From: Rhodovulum visakhapatnamense
GTDB lineage: Bacteria > Pseudomonadota > Alphaproteobacteria > Rhodobacterales > Rhodobacteraceae
Assembly: GCF_004365965.1 (NCBI RefSeq)
Contig: NZ_SOEB01000001.1
Location: 329,432 to 393,431 of the forward strand
Length of the DNA: 64,000 nucleotides
Reading direction: 5' to 3'
Shown here: piece by piece, positions 40,380 through 50,198 of the stretch
Position numbering within the stretch: position 1 is the first letter of the stretch
Layout: each line of letters begins with the position of its first letter
The notes under the pieces: model-generated
What the model was told of the DNA's origin: nothing
Database searches by the model: none
Seen by the model: only the letters and a program-made list of their open reading frames with translations
Translations under genes and position numbers: made by a program

Positions 40380-40585
40380 GGCCCGCCCCGGCCGGCCACC
40401 GCACGGCCTGCGCCGGGACAGTCTTGCCCGGACGTCCCGGCCACCTGACAGGGCCGCACCCGCGCCGCTCTGCGACTCTCCGGGGCTCTCCGGGGCGCGG
40501 GTTCCAGGGCAATTGCATCCGCCCCCTTCCCCTGCCCGTCGAATCCCCTATGCTGGGCGCAACACAACCCAGAGGTATCACCGCG

Positions 40586-41059
40586 ATGTCCGACCGGATC
40601 GAGTATGGCAATCTGATGCATGCCGCCATGCGGGGTCTGATCCGCACGGTGCTGTCGGATGTCGCTGCCGACGGTCTGCCCGGAGACCACCATTTCTTCA
40701 TCACCTTCGACACGACTCATCCCGAGGCGCAGATGGCCGACTGGCTGCGCCAGCGCTATCCGACGGAAATCACCGTCGTGCTGCAGCACTGGTACGACCA
40801 TCTGTCGGTCGACGAGGACGGGTTCTCGGTCACGCTGAATTTCGGCGACAGCCCCGAGCCGCTTTACATTCCCTTCGATGCGATCCGCACCTTCGTCGAT
40901 CCCTCGGTCGAGTTCGGACTGAGGTTCGAGACCCAGGACAGCGACGAGGATGAGGACGAGGACGACGACGGCCCCGAACAGCCGAGCCCCGCACCCCATG
41001 ACGGCACTGCCGGTCCCGGCGAGGCGCAGGTGGTCAGCCTCGACAAGTTCCGCAAATAG
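40586..41059 (+). CDS. sspB: ClpXP adaptor SspB
   Basis: A 157-residue alphaproteobacterial SspB. Substrate-binding core in residues 1-110 (HHFFITFDTTHPEAQMADWLRQRYP, LYIPFDAIRTFVDPS), then an acidic linker of Asp/Glu, and the C-terminal ClpX-binding tail VVSLDKFRK. It delivers ssrA-tagged and other substrates to ClpXP. Next to fumC, a common arrangement in the group. Confidence 0.95.
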   Translation: MSDRIEYGNLMHAAMRGLIRTVLSDVAADGLPGDHHFFITFDTTHPEAQMADWLRQRYPTEITVVLQHWYDHLSVDEDGFSVTLNFGDSPEPLYIPFDAIRTFVDPSVEFGLRFETQDSDEDEDEDDDGPEQPSPAPHDGTAGPGEAQVVSLDKFRK

Positions 41060-41149
41060 GCCCGCCCGGATGATCCTGCCGGGTCGGGGGCATTGCTCCG
41101 GAGCCCGGCCCGGCCTATTAGCTGGACCGAATTCGACCGGAGGATTGCG

Positions 41150-42544
41150 ATGACCGAAACCCGCACCGAGACCGACAGCTTCGGCCCCCTCGACGTGCCC
41201 GCCGACAAGTACTGGGGCGCCCAGACCCAGCGTTCGATCCAGAATTTCCCGATCGGCTGGGAACGCCAGCCGGTCGCGATCATTCGCGCGCTCGGCGTCA
41301 TCAAGAAGGCCTGCGCGCGGGTCAACATGGCCCAGGGCGGGCTCGACCCCAAGCTGGGCGAGGCCATCGTTGCCGCCGCGCAGGAGGTGATCGACGGCAG
41401 GTTCGACGACAACTTCCCGCTGGTCGTGTGGCAGACCGGGTCCGGCACCCAGTCGAACATGAACGCCAACGAGGTGATCTCGAACCGCGCGATCGAGATG
41501 CTGGGCGGCGTCAAGGGCTCGAAGGACCCGGTGCACCCGAACGATCACTGCAACATGGGGCAGTCCTCGAACGACACCTTCCCGACCGCGATGCATGTGG
41601 CCATCGGCATGACCGCCCGCGACGTGCTGCTGCCGGGGCTGGAAAAGCTGCATGAGGCGCTGACCGCCAAGTCGGACGAATTCGCCGCGATCATCAAGAT
41701 CGGCCGAACCCATACCCAGGATGCGACGCCGCTGACGCTGGGCCAGGAATTCTCGGGCTATGCCCGGCAGGTCGAGAAGGGCATCGCCCGGATCAAGGCC
41801 TGCCTGCCCGACATCTATGAACTCGCCCAGGGCGGCACCGCCGTCGGCACCGGGCTGAACACGAAGAAGGGCTGGGACACCCGCGTCGCGGCCGAGATCG
41901 CCGAGATCACCGGCCTGCCCTTCGTCACCGCCGAGAACAAGTTCGAGGCGCTGGCCGCGCATGACGCCATGGTGATGTTCTCGGGCGCGCTGAAGACGGT
42001 GGCGGCGTCGCTCTTCAAGATCGCCAACGACATGCGGCTGCTGGGCTCTGGCCCGCGCTCTGGTCTGGGCGAGCTGATCCTGCCGGAAAACGAGCCCGGG
42101 TCCTCGATCATGCCGGGCAAGGTCAACCCGACCCAGGCCGAGGCGCTGACCATGGTCTGCGCCCATGTCATGGGCAATGACGCGGCGGTGGGCTTTGCCG
42201 GCAGCCAGGGCCATTTCGAGCTGAACGTCTACAACCCGATGATGTCCTACAACGTGTTGCAGTCGATGCAGCTTCTGGGCGACGCGGCGGGGTCCTTCAC
42301 CGACAACATGGTGGTGGGCACCAAGGCCAATACCGCGCGGATCGAGAAGCTGATGAAGGAAAGCCTGATGCTGGTGACGGCGCTGGCACCGACCATCGGC
42401 TATGACAACGCCACCAAGGTCGCCAAGACCGCGCACAAGAACGGCACGACGCTGCGCGAAGAGGCCATCGCGCTGGGCTTCGTCGATGGCGAGACCTTCG
42501 ACCGGATCGTCCGGCCCGAAGACATGATCGGTCCGAAGGACTGA
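41150..42544 (+). CDS. fumC: Class II fumarate hydratase
   Basis: A 464-residue fumarase/aspartase-superfamily enzyme: N-terminal [51 protein letters not shown] and the signature loop [15 protein letters not shown]. It hydrates fumarate to malate in the TCA cycle and needs no Fe-S cluster. The ATG follows CGGAGG. Confidence 0.97.
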   Translation: MTETRTETDSFGPLDVPADKYWGAQTQRSIQNFPIGWERQPVAIIRALGVIKKACARVNMAQGGLDPKLGEAIVAAAQEVIDGRFDDNFPLVVWQTGSGTQSNMNANEVISNRAIEMLGGVKGSKDPVHPNDHCNMGQSSNDTFPTAMHVAIGMTARDVLLPGLEKLHEALTAKSDEFAAIIKIGRTHTQDATPLTLGQEFSGYARQVEKGIARIKACLPDIYELAQGGTAVGTGLNTKKGWDTRVAAEIAEITGLPFVTAENKFEALAAHDAMVMFSGALKTVAASLFKIANDMRLLGSGPRSGLGELILPENEPGSSIMPGKVNPTQAEALTMVCAHVMGNDAAVGFAGSQGHFELNVYNPMMSYNVLQSMQLLGDAAGSFTDNMVVGTKANTARIEKLMKESLMLVTALAPTIGYDNATKVAKTAHKNGTTLREEAIALGFVDGETFDRIVRPEDMIGPKD

Positions 42545-42548
42545 CCCG

Positions 42549-42740
42549 ATGACGGGCGGCGTGGTCAACCTGCGTCAGGCGCGCAAGGCCCGCGAGCGGG
42601 CGGCGAAGAAGGCAGAGGCCGACGAGAACGCCGCCCGGTTCGGCCGGACCAAGGGGCAGAAGGCGCGGGAAGAGCTTGATGCCGCCCGCGCCCGCGCCGC
42701 CCTTGACGGCCACAAGCGGACCCCGGACGACGAGGCATGA
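42549..42740 (+). CDS. DUF4169 family small protein
   Basis: A 63-residue highly charged, helical protein (VNLRQARKARERAAKKAEADENAARFGRTKGQK) matching the DUF4169 pattern. Four bases separate it from fumC; the stop overlaps the next start as ATGA. Conserved beside fumC and the ribbon-helix-helix gene in Rhodobacteraceae; function unknown. Confidence 0.88.
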   Translation: MTGGVVNLRQARKARERAAKKAEADENAARFGRTKGQKAREELDAARARAALDGHKRTPDDEA

Positions 42741-42988
42741 GCGGGCGGCCGGTCAAGCGGTCGCTGACGCTGAAGGGGCACCGGACCTCGGTGTCGCTGG
42801 AGGATGAATTCTGGCGCGCGCTGCGCGAGATCGCGGCCGAACGCGGGATCGCCATCAACGCGCTCGCCGCCGAGATCGACGAAAGCCGGGGGCTCGATGT
42901 CGGGCTGGCCTCGGCGCTGCGCGTGCATGTGCTGACCCATTTCCGCCGCGCCCTGGATCGGGATCGCGACCGGGATCGCGACCGCTAG
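42737..42988 (+). CDS. Ribbon-helix-helix domain protein
   Basis: An 83-residue protein: SGRPVKRSLTLKGHRTSVSLEDEFWRALREIAAERGIAINALAAEID is a ribbon-helix-helix fold with a DNA-binding-type strand. The C-terminus is an RDRDRDRDR tail encoded by a short tandem repeat. Coupled to the DUF4169 gene. A DNA-binding role is suggested by fold only. Confidence 0.85.
   Translation: MSGRPVKRSLTLKGHRTSVSLEDEFWRALREIAAERGIAINALAAEIDESRGLDVGLASALRVHVLTHFRRALDRDRDRDRDR
42954..42987. repeat. Short tandem repeat GATCG(G/C)-type encoding Arg-Asp tail
   Basis: About five units of a 6-base motif, grouped as 12-base doublets (GATCGGGATCGC, GACCGGGATCGC), encode the alternating Arg-Asp end of the ribbon-helix-helix protein. 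It may vary in length by slippage without a frameshift. Confidence 0.6.
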
Positions 42989-43067
42989 GGCAACTGGCGC
43001 GGCACGTCTCTGGCGCAAGCAGGTCTGGGGGCCGAGCCCGACCCGGCGCCGGGCGCCGACCTGCGGC

Positions 43068-43715
43068 TCAGCTTTCGTCCTCGAACATGTCGCCCTGCGC
43101 GTCGTCGGTGTCGTCCTCCTCGGTGCCGGGCATCGGGCGGCTGTCCAGAAGGCCCGCGGCGCGCAGATCGCGCAGCCCCGGCAGGTCGCGGGCGCTTTCC
43201 AGCCCGAAATGATCGAGGAAGGTCTCGGTCACCACATAGGTCACCGGGCGGCCGGGCGACATCCGGCGGCGGCCGAAGCGGATCCATTCCAGCTCCAGCA
43301 ACTGGTCGACCGTGCCCCGGCTGACCGAAACGCCCCGGATCTCCTCGATCTCGGCACGGGTGACTGGCTGATGATAGGCGATGATCGCCAGGGTCTCGAT
43401 GGCCGCGCGCGACAGCTTGCGCAGCTCGACCGTTTCCTTCTGCATCAGGAAGCCCAGATCGGGCGCGGTGCGGAAGGCCCAGGACTCGCCCACCCGCACC
43501 AGATGCACCCCCCGCCCCTCATAGCGGCGGCGCAGCGCCTCCAGCGCTCGGGCGGCATCGCAGCCATGGGGCATGCGGGCGTTCATGTCGGCCACCCGCA
43601 CCGGCTCGGCCGAGGCAAAAAGGATCGCCTCGACCATGCGTTCCTGCTCGCCGAGCGGCGGCGCCTCGAAGAGGCTGCCCTCTTCGTCGTCTTCCGGGCC
43701 GTCGGGCTGGGGCAT
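43068..43715 (-). CDS. scpB: SMC-Scp complex subunit ScpB
   Basis: A 215-residue ScpB with two winged-helix domains: EQERMVEAILFASAEPVRVADM, LSRAAIETLAIIAYHQPVTRAEIEEIRGV and RPVTYVVTETFLDHFGL. The C-terminal tail is acidic. It joins ScpA and SMC in chromosome condensation. The start overlaps the scpA stop in TGATG. Confidence 0.94.
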   Translation of the reverse strand: MPQPDGPEDDEEGSLFEAPPLGEQERMVEAILFASAEPVRVADMNARMPHGCDAARALEALRRRYEGRGVHLVRVGESWAFRTAPDLGFLMQKETVELRKLSRAAIETLAIIAYHQPVTRAEIEEIRGVSVSRGTVDQLLELEWIRFGRRRMSPGRPVTYVVTETFLDHFGLESARDLPGLRDLRAAGLLDSRPMPGTEEDDTDDAQGDMFEDES

Positions 43716-44509
43716 CAGTGCGGTTTCCGCCGGATCTGGATCGGCTCGAAGGTGCCCGACTGGCGCAGTTCCAGCTGGCCCTGCTTGACCAGTTCGAGCG
43801 AGGCCGCGAAATGCGCGGCGGTCGCGGACCGGCGGCGGGCCGGATCGGCGTGCCAGCCTTCCGGCAGCCAGGTGACAAGGTCCACCCAGTCGCCCGCATA
43901 GCCGATCAGCCCCCGCATCCGCTCCAGCGCCTCTTCCATGGTGTAGATCGCGTCCCGGTCCAGCACATAGGGCCGGAAGTCGTCCTTGGTGCGGATCCGG
44001 GCATAGGCCTGCATCAGATCCAGCAGCGTCGCAGTGTATTGCACCCGCCGCACCCGTTCCACCCCTTCGGGGATGCCGCGCCCGAAGAAGTCGCGCCCCT
44101 TCCGGTCGCGCGCCATCAGCCGGGCGGCAACGCCCCGCATCGCCTCGAGCCGTTCCAGCTGGAAGGCGAGGTGCGCGGCCAGATCCTCGGCCGAGGGGCC
44201 GTCCTCGGTCGGGTCGGGCGGCAGCAGCAGCCGCGATTTCAGGAAGGCCAGCCAGGCCGCCATCACCAGATAATCGGCGGCAAGCTCGATCCGCAGGCTT
44301 TTCGCGGTCTCGACAAAGGCCAGATACTGTTCGGCCAGATGCAGCACCGAAATCCTGCGAAGGTCGACCTTCTGGGTCCGGGCCAGCATCAGCAGCATGT
44401 CAAGCGGCCCCTCGAAGCCGTCGACATCGACGATCAGCGCCTCGGCGGCCTGCCGCGCGGCGATGGCGTCGGGCGTGTCGGCGGTTTCGGGATCATGGCC
44501 CTCAGCCAT
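43715..44509 (-). CDS. scpA: Segregation and condensation protein ScpA (kleisin)
   Basis: A 264-residue kleisin: FEGPLDMLLMLARTQKVDLRRISVLHLAEQYLAF near residue 33 is the family hallmark, followed by LAADYLVMAAWLAFLKSRLLLP; the C-terminal winged helix is also present. It bridges the SMC heads with ScpB. The start overlaps the nagZ stop by 8 bases. Confidence 0.94.
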   Translation of the reverse strand: MAEGHDPETADTPDAIAARQAAEALIVDVDGFEGPLDMLLMLARTQKVDLRRISVLHLAEQYLAFVETAKSLRIELAADYLVMAAWLAFLKSRLLLPPDPTEDGPSAEDLAAHLAFQLERLEAMRGVAARLMARDRKGRDFFGRGIPEGVERVRRVQYTATLLDLMQAYARIRTKDDFRPYVLDRDAIYTMEEALERMRGLIGYAGDWVDLVTWLPEGWHADPARRRSATAAHFAASLELVKQGQLELRQSGTFEPIQIRRKPH

Positions 44510-45518
44510 GGGCGGCCTTTCCCAGAATCCCGTAAAGCTCCCCGGCGACAGCGGTCACGTCGATCGGCTGGGGCGGGCGACGGCGGGCCAGCGCGCGGGC
44601 CGCCCGGTCGGCGGCGGCGCCCGTCAGCGTGCCGCTGGCCTCGGCCACCTCTTCCATCTCGGCCAGATCGCCATTGCAGTGCAGCACCGCGTCGCAGCCC
44701 GCCTGGATCGAGGCGCGGGAGCGTTCGGCGATGGTGCCGCTCAGCGCCTTCATCGACACGTCGTCCGACATCAGGAAGCCGCCGAAGCCGATGCCGCGCC
44801 GGATCATCGCGATGGCCCTGGGCGAGATCGTGGCAGGCAGATCGGGGTCGATGGCGTCATAGACCACATGCGCGGTCATCGCCATCGGCATCCCCGCCAG
44901 CGCCTGGAAGACGGCGAAGTCGGTCACTTCCAGCGCGGTCCAGTTGGCCTTCACCCGCGGCAGGTGCAGATGGCTGTCGGCGGTGGCGCGGCCATGGCCG
45001 GGGATATGCTTGATCACGGGCAGCACGCCGCCCTCCAGCAGCCCCTCTGCCGTCGCCTTGGCACAGGCGATCACCGATTTGGGCTCGGTCCCGTAACAGC
45101 GGTTCTTCAGGATGTCATGGGTTTCGGGCCGGGCGATATCGGCAACCGGGGCACAGTCGACGTCAATGCCCAGCATCGACAGCTCGAAGGCAATCAGCCG
45201 CGCGCGCAGATACATCGACCGCGCCGCATGGGCCGGGCCCGCAACGGCGATCTGGTCCAGCGCGGGCGCCCAGGGACGCCAGTGGGGCGGGCGCAGCCGC
45301 TGCACCCGGCCGCCTTCCTGGTCGATCAGGATCGGCGCCTTGCGGCCCACCGCCTGCCGCAGATCGCGGGTCAGGCTGCGGACCTGCTCGGGCTCGTCGA
45401 TATTGCGGGCGAAGAGGATGAACCCGAAGGGCCGGGTCCGGGCAAAGAAGGCCCGTTCGGTCGGGGTCAGAGAAGGGCCGGAACAGCCGGCGATGAAGGC
45501 CCCGACCCCGTGATTCAC
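44502..45518 (-). CDS. nagZ: Beta-N-acetylhexosaminidase
   Basis: A 338-residue GH3 enzyme: ILIDQEGGRVQRL, the KHIPGHGRATADSH loop with the catalytic His, and MSDDVSMKAL with the nucleophile Asp. It removes GlcNAc from muropeptides in wall recycling. The GTG at 45518 overlaps the SPOR-gene stop as GTGA and is preferred to the ATG 21 bases upstream. No signal peptide, so cytoplasmic. Confidence 0.93.
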   Translation of the reverse strand: MNHGVGAFIAGCSGPSLTPTERAFFARTRPFGFILFARNIDEPEQVRSLTRDLRQAVGRKAPILIDQEGGRVQRLRPPHWRPWAPALDQIAVAGPAHAARSMYLRARLIAFELSMLGIDVDCAPVADIARPETHDILKNRCYGTEPKSVIACAKATAEGLLEGGVLPVIKHIPGHGRATADSHLHLPRVKANWTALEVTDFAVFQALAGMPMAMTAHVVYDAIDPDLPATISPRAIAMIRRGIGFGGFLMSDDVSMKALSGTIAERSRASIQAGCDAVLHCNGDLAEMEEVAEASGTLTGAAADRAARALARRRPPQPIDVTAVAGELYGILGKAAHG

Positions 45519-46471
45519 CGGGCCACCACCGGGATGCAATCCGCGCCCTCGGCCGAGACCGCCGCGCAGAACCGCCGGGCTGCCGCCATGTCGGCAAAGC
45601 CAGAGGCGCGCAGCCGGAAGAAGGTCTTGCCGCCGCGGTCGACGGTCTGGATCACCCGGGTCTTGTCGGTGAAGAAGCCCGAGAACCGGCGCTGGCTCGC
45701 GAGGCTGTCCCAGACCGCGCGCGCCTCGTCGCCGCTGTCGAAAGCACCCAGCTGGACCAGAGCTGTCCCCACCGCGACGCTCTCGGCGGCGATCTCGGTC
45801 GCGACAGGCGCGGTCATCGCGGCCCGGGCGGCGGCAATGGCGGCGCGGGCGGCAAAGTCCTCCTGCGGGCGGGTCCTCGGGCGCGGAGACTGGCGCAACG
45901 CCCCCGCGGGCAGCGGCAGAGCGGCCTCGGTCGCCCCCTCGACATCGTCCGCAGCCAGCGTTTCGGCGGCCGGACCGGCCGCGGCGGACAGGTCGTCGCC
46001 CTCAAAGAGCGCGCCGCCATCGGCATCGGGCACCGGCGTCGCGGCCCCCCCGACCGAGGCGAGGATCGGCGCGGCCTCGTCGGCCGCAGCATAGGCGGCC
46101 GCCTCGGCGGGCGGCGGCGCGATCACCGGGCGGTCGTCGCCCGCCAGATCGACCGGCGCCGGGGCCAGTTGCAGCATGTCGGCCGGCGGTCCGGCCTCGC
46201 CCAAGGCGGCCACGCGGTTGACCGCAAGCCCCTGATGTTCGGCCTGCCGCCCGCCCGGATCGTCGGGCGCGATCCGCATCGGCCCTTCGAGGGCGCGGAT
46301 CACCGGCACCCCGCTGACATCGCGCATGACGACCTGGTAGCCCCAGGTCACAAGCCCCGCCATCAGGGTCAGCGAGACAAGACCGCCGGCCCAGTTCAGG
46401 ATCGTTTTCGGAGAGGGCGGGGCATCATGCCCCCCCGACCCGCGCATTGCGTTGAAATCGATTTCCGCCAT
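45515..46471 (-). CDS. SPOR domain-containing membrane protein
   Basis: A 318-residue protein: cytoplasmic N-terminus, one transmembrane helix (about residues 28-48), a long Ala/Pro-rich linker and a C-terminal SPOR domain (about 235-315: ALVQLGAFDSGDEARAVWDSLA). SPOR domains bind denuded septal peptidoglycan, so a role in division or envelope constriction is likely. Coupled to nagZ by GTGA. Confidence 0.88.
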   Translation of the reverse strand: MAEIDFNAMRGSGGHDAPPSPKTILNWAGGLVSLTLMAGLVTWGYQVVMRDVSGVPVIRALEGPMRIAPDDPGGRQAEHQGLAVNRVAALGEAGPPADMLQLAPAPVDLAGDDRPVIAPPPAEAAAYAAADEAAPILASVGGAATPVPDADGGALFEGDDLSAAAGPAAETLAADDVEGATEAALPLPAGALRQSPRPRTRPQEDFAARAAIAAARAAMTAPVATEIAAESVAVGTALVQLGAFDSGDEARAVWDSLASQRRFSGFFTDKTRVIQTVDRGGKTFFRLRASGFADMAAARRFCAAVSAEGADCIPVVAR

Positions 46472-46552
46472 TGCCGCCTCGTTTCCAGGCGCGCTTGGCT
46501 GCCCGGTTCTGGTTCTTGCCTGTGCCGCTCCGGACGGATTGCGCCTTGTTTT

Positions 46553-48298
46553 TCAGCGCATTTCCTCGACCGGAGTAACGCCAAGAATACCAAGACCGGC
46601 GGAAATGACAACGGCCACGGATCGGGCCAATGCGATTTTGGCTTGACTTGTGGCCGCGTCGCCCTCCTGCAGGAAGCGCAATTCGGGCAGTTCGTTACCG
46701 CGGTTCCAGAGCGCGTGCAGATCCGAGGCCAGTTCGTACAGGTAGAACGCGACCCGGTGCGGTTCGTTGGTGCGCGCGGCGATCTCGATCAGGCGCGGCC
46801 ATTCCGCGAGCTTCTTCGCCACCGCGATCTCGGCCTCGTGGTCGAGCTTCGTCAGATCGGCGGCAGCCAGCGTCGCGTCGTCTGTGGCAATGCCCGCCTC
46901 GGCGGCCTTGCGCAGCACCGAACACACCCGGGCATGGGCGTATTGCACGTAGAAGACCGGGTTGTCCTTGGACTGTTCCAGCACCTTGTCGAAATCGAAA
47001 TCCAGCGGCGCGTCGTTCTTGCGGGTCAGCATGACGAAGCGGGTCACGTCGCGGCCCACCTGCTCGACCACGTCGCGCAGCGTGACATAGGTGCCCGCGC
47101 GCTTGGACATCTTGAAGGGTTCGCCGTTCTTCCAGAGCTTGACCAGCTGGATCAGCTTGATGTCGAGCGGCACCCGGCCCCCGGACAGAGCCGCGACGGC
47201 CGCTTTCATCCGCTTGACATAGCCGCCATGATCGGCGCCGAAGATGTCGATCAGCTGGTCGAAGCCGCGCTCGACCTTGTCGAAGTGATAGGCGATGTCG
47301 GGGGCGAAATAGGTCCAGGAGCCGTCCGACTTCATCACCGGCCGGTCCACGTCGTCGCCATGGGCGGTCGAACGGAACAGCGTCTGTTCGCGCGGTTCCC
47401 AGTCTTCGGGGGTCTTGCCCTTCGGCGGTTCCAGAACGCCCTCGTAGATCAGGCCCATGCCTTTCAGCCGGTCCAGCGCCGCCTCGATCTTGCCGGTGCC
47501 GTACAGTGCCTTTTCCGACGAGAAGACGTCCATCGTGACGCCGAGGGCGGCCAGATCCTCGCGGATCATGTCCATCATCATGCCGGTGGCAAACTCGCGG
47601 ATCTCGGCCAGCCAGTCCTCTTCTCCCTTGTCGAGAAGGCTCGCCCCGTATTTTTCCTTCAGCGCCGCGCCGACCGGGATCAGGTAATCGCCCGGATACA
47701 GCCCCTCGCGGATCTCGGGTTCAAGCCCGTTGGCCTCGCGGTAACGCTCATAGGCCGAGCGCGCCAGCACATCGACCTGCGCGCCGCCGTCGTTGATGTA
47801 ATATTCGCGGGTGACCTCCCAGCCGGCAAAGTCGAGCAGGCTCGCCAGCGCATCGCCCACCACGGCGCCCCGGACATGGCCCACATGCATCGGGCCGGTG
47901 GGGTTGGCCGAGACGAATTCGACATTGACCTTCTGGCCCTGACCGATGTCCGAACGGCCGAAATCGGCCCCCTGCCCCAGCACCGTCGCGACCAGCCCCT
48001 GCCAGACCGCAGGTGCAAGCCGCAGGTTCAGGAACCCCGGGCCCGCCACTTCGGCGGTGGCGATGCGTGGGTCGGCGGCCAGCCGCGCGGCCAGTTTCTC
48101 GGCGATGTCGCGCGGCTTCTGTCCGGCGGGTTTGGCCAGCACCATCGCGGCATTGGTCGCCATGTCGCCATGGGCGGCATCGCGCGGCGGCTCGACCGCG
48201 ACGTTGGAGGTGTCGAGCCCCGCGGGCAGCTCGCCCGCGGCGGCCATCGCGTCCAGACAGTCGATCACCAGCGCGCGCAGATCGTTGAAGAGGTTCAT
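46553..48298 (-). CDS. argS: Arginyl-tRNA synthetase
   Basis: A 581-residue class I synthetase: N-terminal Add-1 domain, the HIGH motif as [12 protein letters not shown] near residue 124, [16 protein letters not shown], and [19 protein letters not shown] in the KMSKS position. The DALR anticodon domain is at the C-terminus. The ATG at 48298 begins MNLFNDLRA; the upstream extension is not conserved. Confidence 0.96.
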   Translation of the reverse strand: MNLFNDLRALVIDCLDAMAAAGELPAGLDTSNVAVEPPRDAAHGDMATNAAMVLAKPAGQKPRDIAEKLAARLAADPRIATAEVAGPGFLNLRLAPAVWQGLVATVLGQGADFGRSDIGQGQKVNVEFVSANPTGPMHVGHVRGAVVGDALASLLDFAGWEVTREYYINDGGAQVDVLARSAYERYREANGLEPEIREGLYPGDYLIPVGAALKEKYGASLLDKGEEDWLAEIREFATGMMMDMIREDLAALGVTMDVFSSEKALYGTGKIEAALDRLKGMGLIYEGVLEPPKGKTPEDWEPREQTLFRSTAHGDDVDRPVMKSDGSWTYFAPDIAYHFDKVERGFDQLIDIFGADHGGYVKRMKAAVAALSGGRVPLDIKLIQLVKLWKNGEPFKMSKRAGTYVTLRDVVEQVGRDVTRFVMLTRKNDAPLDFDFDKVLEQSKDNPVFYVQYAHARVCSVLRKAAEAGIATDDATLAAADLTKLDHEAEIAVAKKLAEWPRLIEIAARTNEPHRVAFYLYELASDLHALWNRGNELPELRFLQEGDAATSQAKIALARSVAVVISAGLGILGVTPVEEMR

Positions 48299-48365
48299 GG
48301 TCGGTCCCTTTCCGGCTGGCGAGCGGTTTATCACGGACGCGCGCGGGGTCAACGGGCGCGGCCGC

Positions 48366-49547
48366 TCACGCGTGCTCGTGCCCGGGCGGGACCGGGCCGG
48401 ACTTGACGGTCGGGCCGATCAGCCGCGCATGTTCTTCCATCGCGAAACGGTCGGTCATGCCCGCGATGTAATCGGCCACGATCCGCGCCAGCGTCGTCTC
48501 GTCGGGCGCGGCCGCCACATCCTCGCGCCACTTGGCAGGCAAGAGCGCCGGATCGCCCAGATAAAGCGGAAACAGGTCCTGCACGATCTTCGTGACCTCG
48601 GCCCGCATCTTCACCACCGGGGGCGCGCGATACATGCGGTGGAACAGGAAGGTGCGGATCTCGCGCAGCGCGGCGAAAAGCGCGGGCGAGAAGCCGATCA
48701 CCGGACGCCCCAGCGCGCGCACCTCGGCGGCCGAACCGGGCGCGGCCCCGGCCAGCGTGGCCCGCGCGCCGTCGATCACGTCGCTGACCAGCACCCCGAA
48801 GAACCGCCGCAGCGCCTCGTGCCGCCGCCGCTTGGGATCGAGCGAGGGATAGGCCGCGTCGACCTCGGCGAAGCAGTCGGCAAGGATCGGCAGCCCCGCG
48901 AGTTCCTCGTCGGTGAACAGCCCCGCCCGCAACCCGTCATGCAGGTCGTGATTGTTGTAGGCCACGTCGTCGGCAATGGCCGCGACCTGGGCCTCGGCGC
49001 TGGCATGGGTGTGAAGTTCCAGGTCGTGGCGCGCGTCGTATTCGGCCAGCGCATAGGGCAGCGGGCGCGGCACCGGCCCGTTATGCTTGGCGATGCCTTC
49101 CAGCGTCTCCCAGGTCAGGTTCAGCCCGTCGAAATCGGCGTAATGCCGTTCCAGCCGGGTGACGATGCGGATCGCCTGCGCATTGTGATCGAAGCCGCCA
49201 TAGGGCGCCATCAGCGCGGCCAGCGCGTCCTCGCCGGTATGGCCGAAGGGGGTGTGGCCCAGATCGTGGGCCAGCGCCACCGCCTCGGCCAGTTCCACGT
49301 TCAGCCCCAGCGCGTTCGCCATGGTCCGCGCCACCTGCCCCACCTCGATCGTATGGGTCAGCCGGGTGCGGAAGCTGTCGCCCTCATGGACCACGAAAAC
49401 CTGGGTCTTGTGCATCAGCCGCCGGAAGGCGGAACAGTGGATGATCCGGTCGCGGTCGCGCTGAAAGCAGGACCGGAAGGCGCTTTCCTCCTCGGGGGAA
49501 AGCCGGCCGCGGCTTTCGGAAGGTCTGCATGCAAAAGGCGCCAGCAT
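48366..49547 (-). CDS. dgt: dNTP triphosphohydrolase, Dgt/HD-domain type
   Basis: A 393-residue HD-superfamily enzyme: [39 protein letters not shown] (H of HD), [14 protein letters not shown] and [15 protein letters not shown]. It hydrolyses dNTPs to nucleosides and triphosphate. The ATG follows GGAGCAGAG. The gene is divergent from the A-type carrier. Confidence 0.93.
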   Translation of the reverse strand: MLAPFACRPSESRGRLSPEEESAFRSCFQRDRDRIIHCSAFRRLMHKTQVFVVHEGDSFRTRLTHTIEVGQVARTMANALGLNVELAEAVALAHDLGHTPFGHTGEDALAALMAPYGGFDHNAQAIRIVTRLERHYADFDGLNLTWETLEGIAKHNGPVPRPLPYALAEYDARHDLELHTHASAEAQVAAIADDVAYNNHDLHDGLRAGLFTDEELAGLPILADCFAEVDAAYPSLDPKRRRHEALRRFFGVLVSDVIDGARATLAGAAPGSAAEVRALGRPVIGFSPALFAALREIRTFLFHRMYRAPPVVKMRAEVTKIVQDLFPLYLGDPALLPAKWREDVAAAPDETTLARIVADYIAGMTDRFAMEEHARLIGPTVKSGPVPPGHEHA

Positions 49548-49628
49548 CTCTGCTCCGTCGCTTGTTCCCGTCAGGTGGGGTCATATATTCACTGGGGACC
49601 GGAATTGACATGAGGGAATTCGCGCAAG

Positions 49629-49958
49629 ATGGACCTGACGCTTCCGCCCACGGTTACCGAGCGCGCCTATGCGCGCCTGTCCGAAATCGGCGCCGCCAGA
49701 CAGGGCAAGGCGCTCCGGATCGCCGTCGAGGGGGGCGGCTGTTCGGGTTTCCAATATTCAATCACGCTGGATGCGCCCGCCGAGGACGATCTGGTGCTGG
49801 AGGGCGCGGGCGAAAAGGTCGTGGTCGATTCGGTATCGCTGCCGTTTCTGCAGAACGCGACCATCGACTTTACCCGCGAGCTGATCGGCGCCAAATTCGT
49901 GATCGACAATCCGAACGCCACCAGCTCCTGCGGCTGCGGCACCTCGTTCTCGATCTGA
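49629..49958 (+). CDS. erpA: A-type iron-sulfur carrier (ErpA/IscA family)
   Basis: A 109-residue HesB/IscA protein with the three ligand cysteines Cys38 (EGGGCSGFQY), Cys101 and Cys103 (SSCGCGTSF). It receives [Fe-S] clusters and hands them to target proteins. It stands alone, away from suf or isc genes, as ErpA often does; the choice between ErpA and IscA is by context only. The array of 29-bp repeats begins 31 bases after its stop. Confidence 0.88.
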   Translation: MDLTLPPTVTERAYARLSEIGAARQGKALRIAVEGGGCSGFQYSITLDAPAEDDLVLEGAGEKVVVDSVSLPFLQNATIDFTRELIGAKFVIDNPNATSSCGCGTSFSI

Positions 49959-49988
49959 CCCGTCCCGCGCGTCGGGGTCTGATCCGGC

Positions 49989-50181
49989 GCGCCCGGCAGG
50001 CTGGGACTTGACTTGAGGCGCCCGGCAGGTCGGGACTTGACTTGAGGCGCCCGGCAGGCCGGGACTTGACTTGGGGCGCCCGGCAGGCCGGGACTTGACT
50101 TGAGGCGCCCGGCAGGCCGGGACTTGACTTGGGGCGCCCGGCAGGCCGGGACTTGACTTGAGGCGCCCGGCAGGTCGGGAC
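49989..50181. repeat. 29-bp tandem repeat array, seven copies
   Basis: Units begin at 49989, 50018, 50047, 50076, 50105, 50134 and 50163; the last is partial. Each contains GCGCCCGGCAGG-(C/T)CGGGACTTGACTTG. Most hold the dyad CCCGGC-AG-GCCGGG and the doublet ACTTG-ACTTG. Position 27 alternates A, A, G, A, G, A, so units 3-4 and 5-6 look like a 58-bp duplication. The unit length is not a multiple of three and the array is non-coding. It ends 17 bases before the amidoligase start codon, within its likely leader. Confidence 0.95.
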
Positions 50182-50198
50182 GACACCGAAAGGCGGAT

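Noticed and set aside
49989..50181. CRISPR array
   Set aside because: The 29-base units abut directly with no spacers and no cas genes are near; it is a plain tandem repeat.
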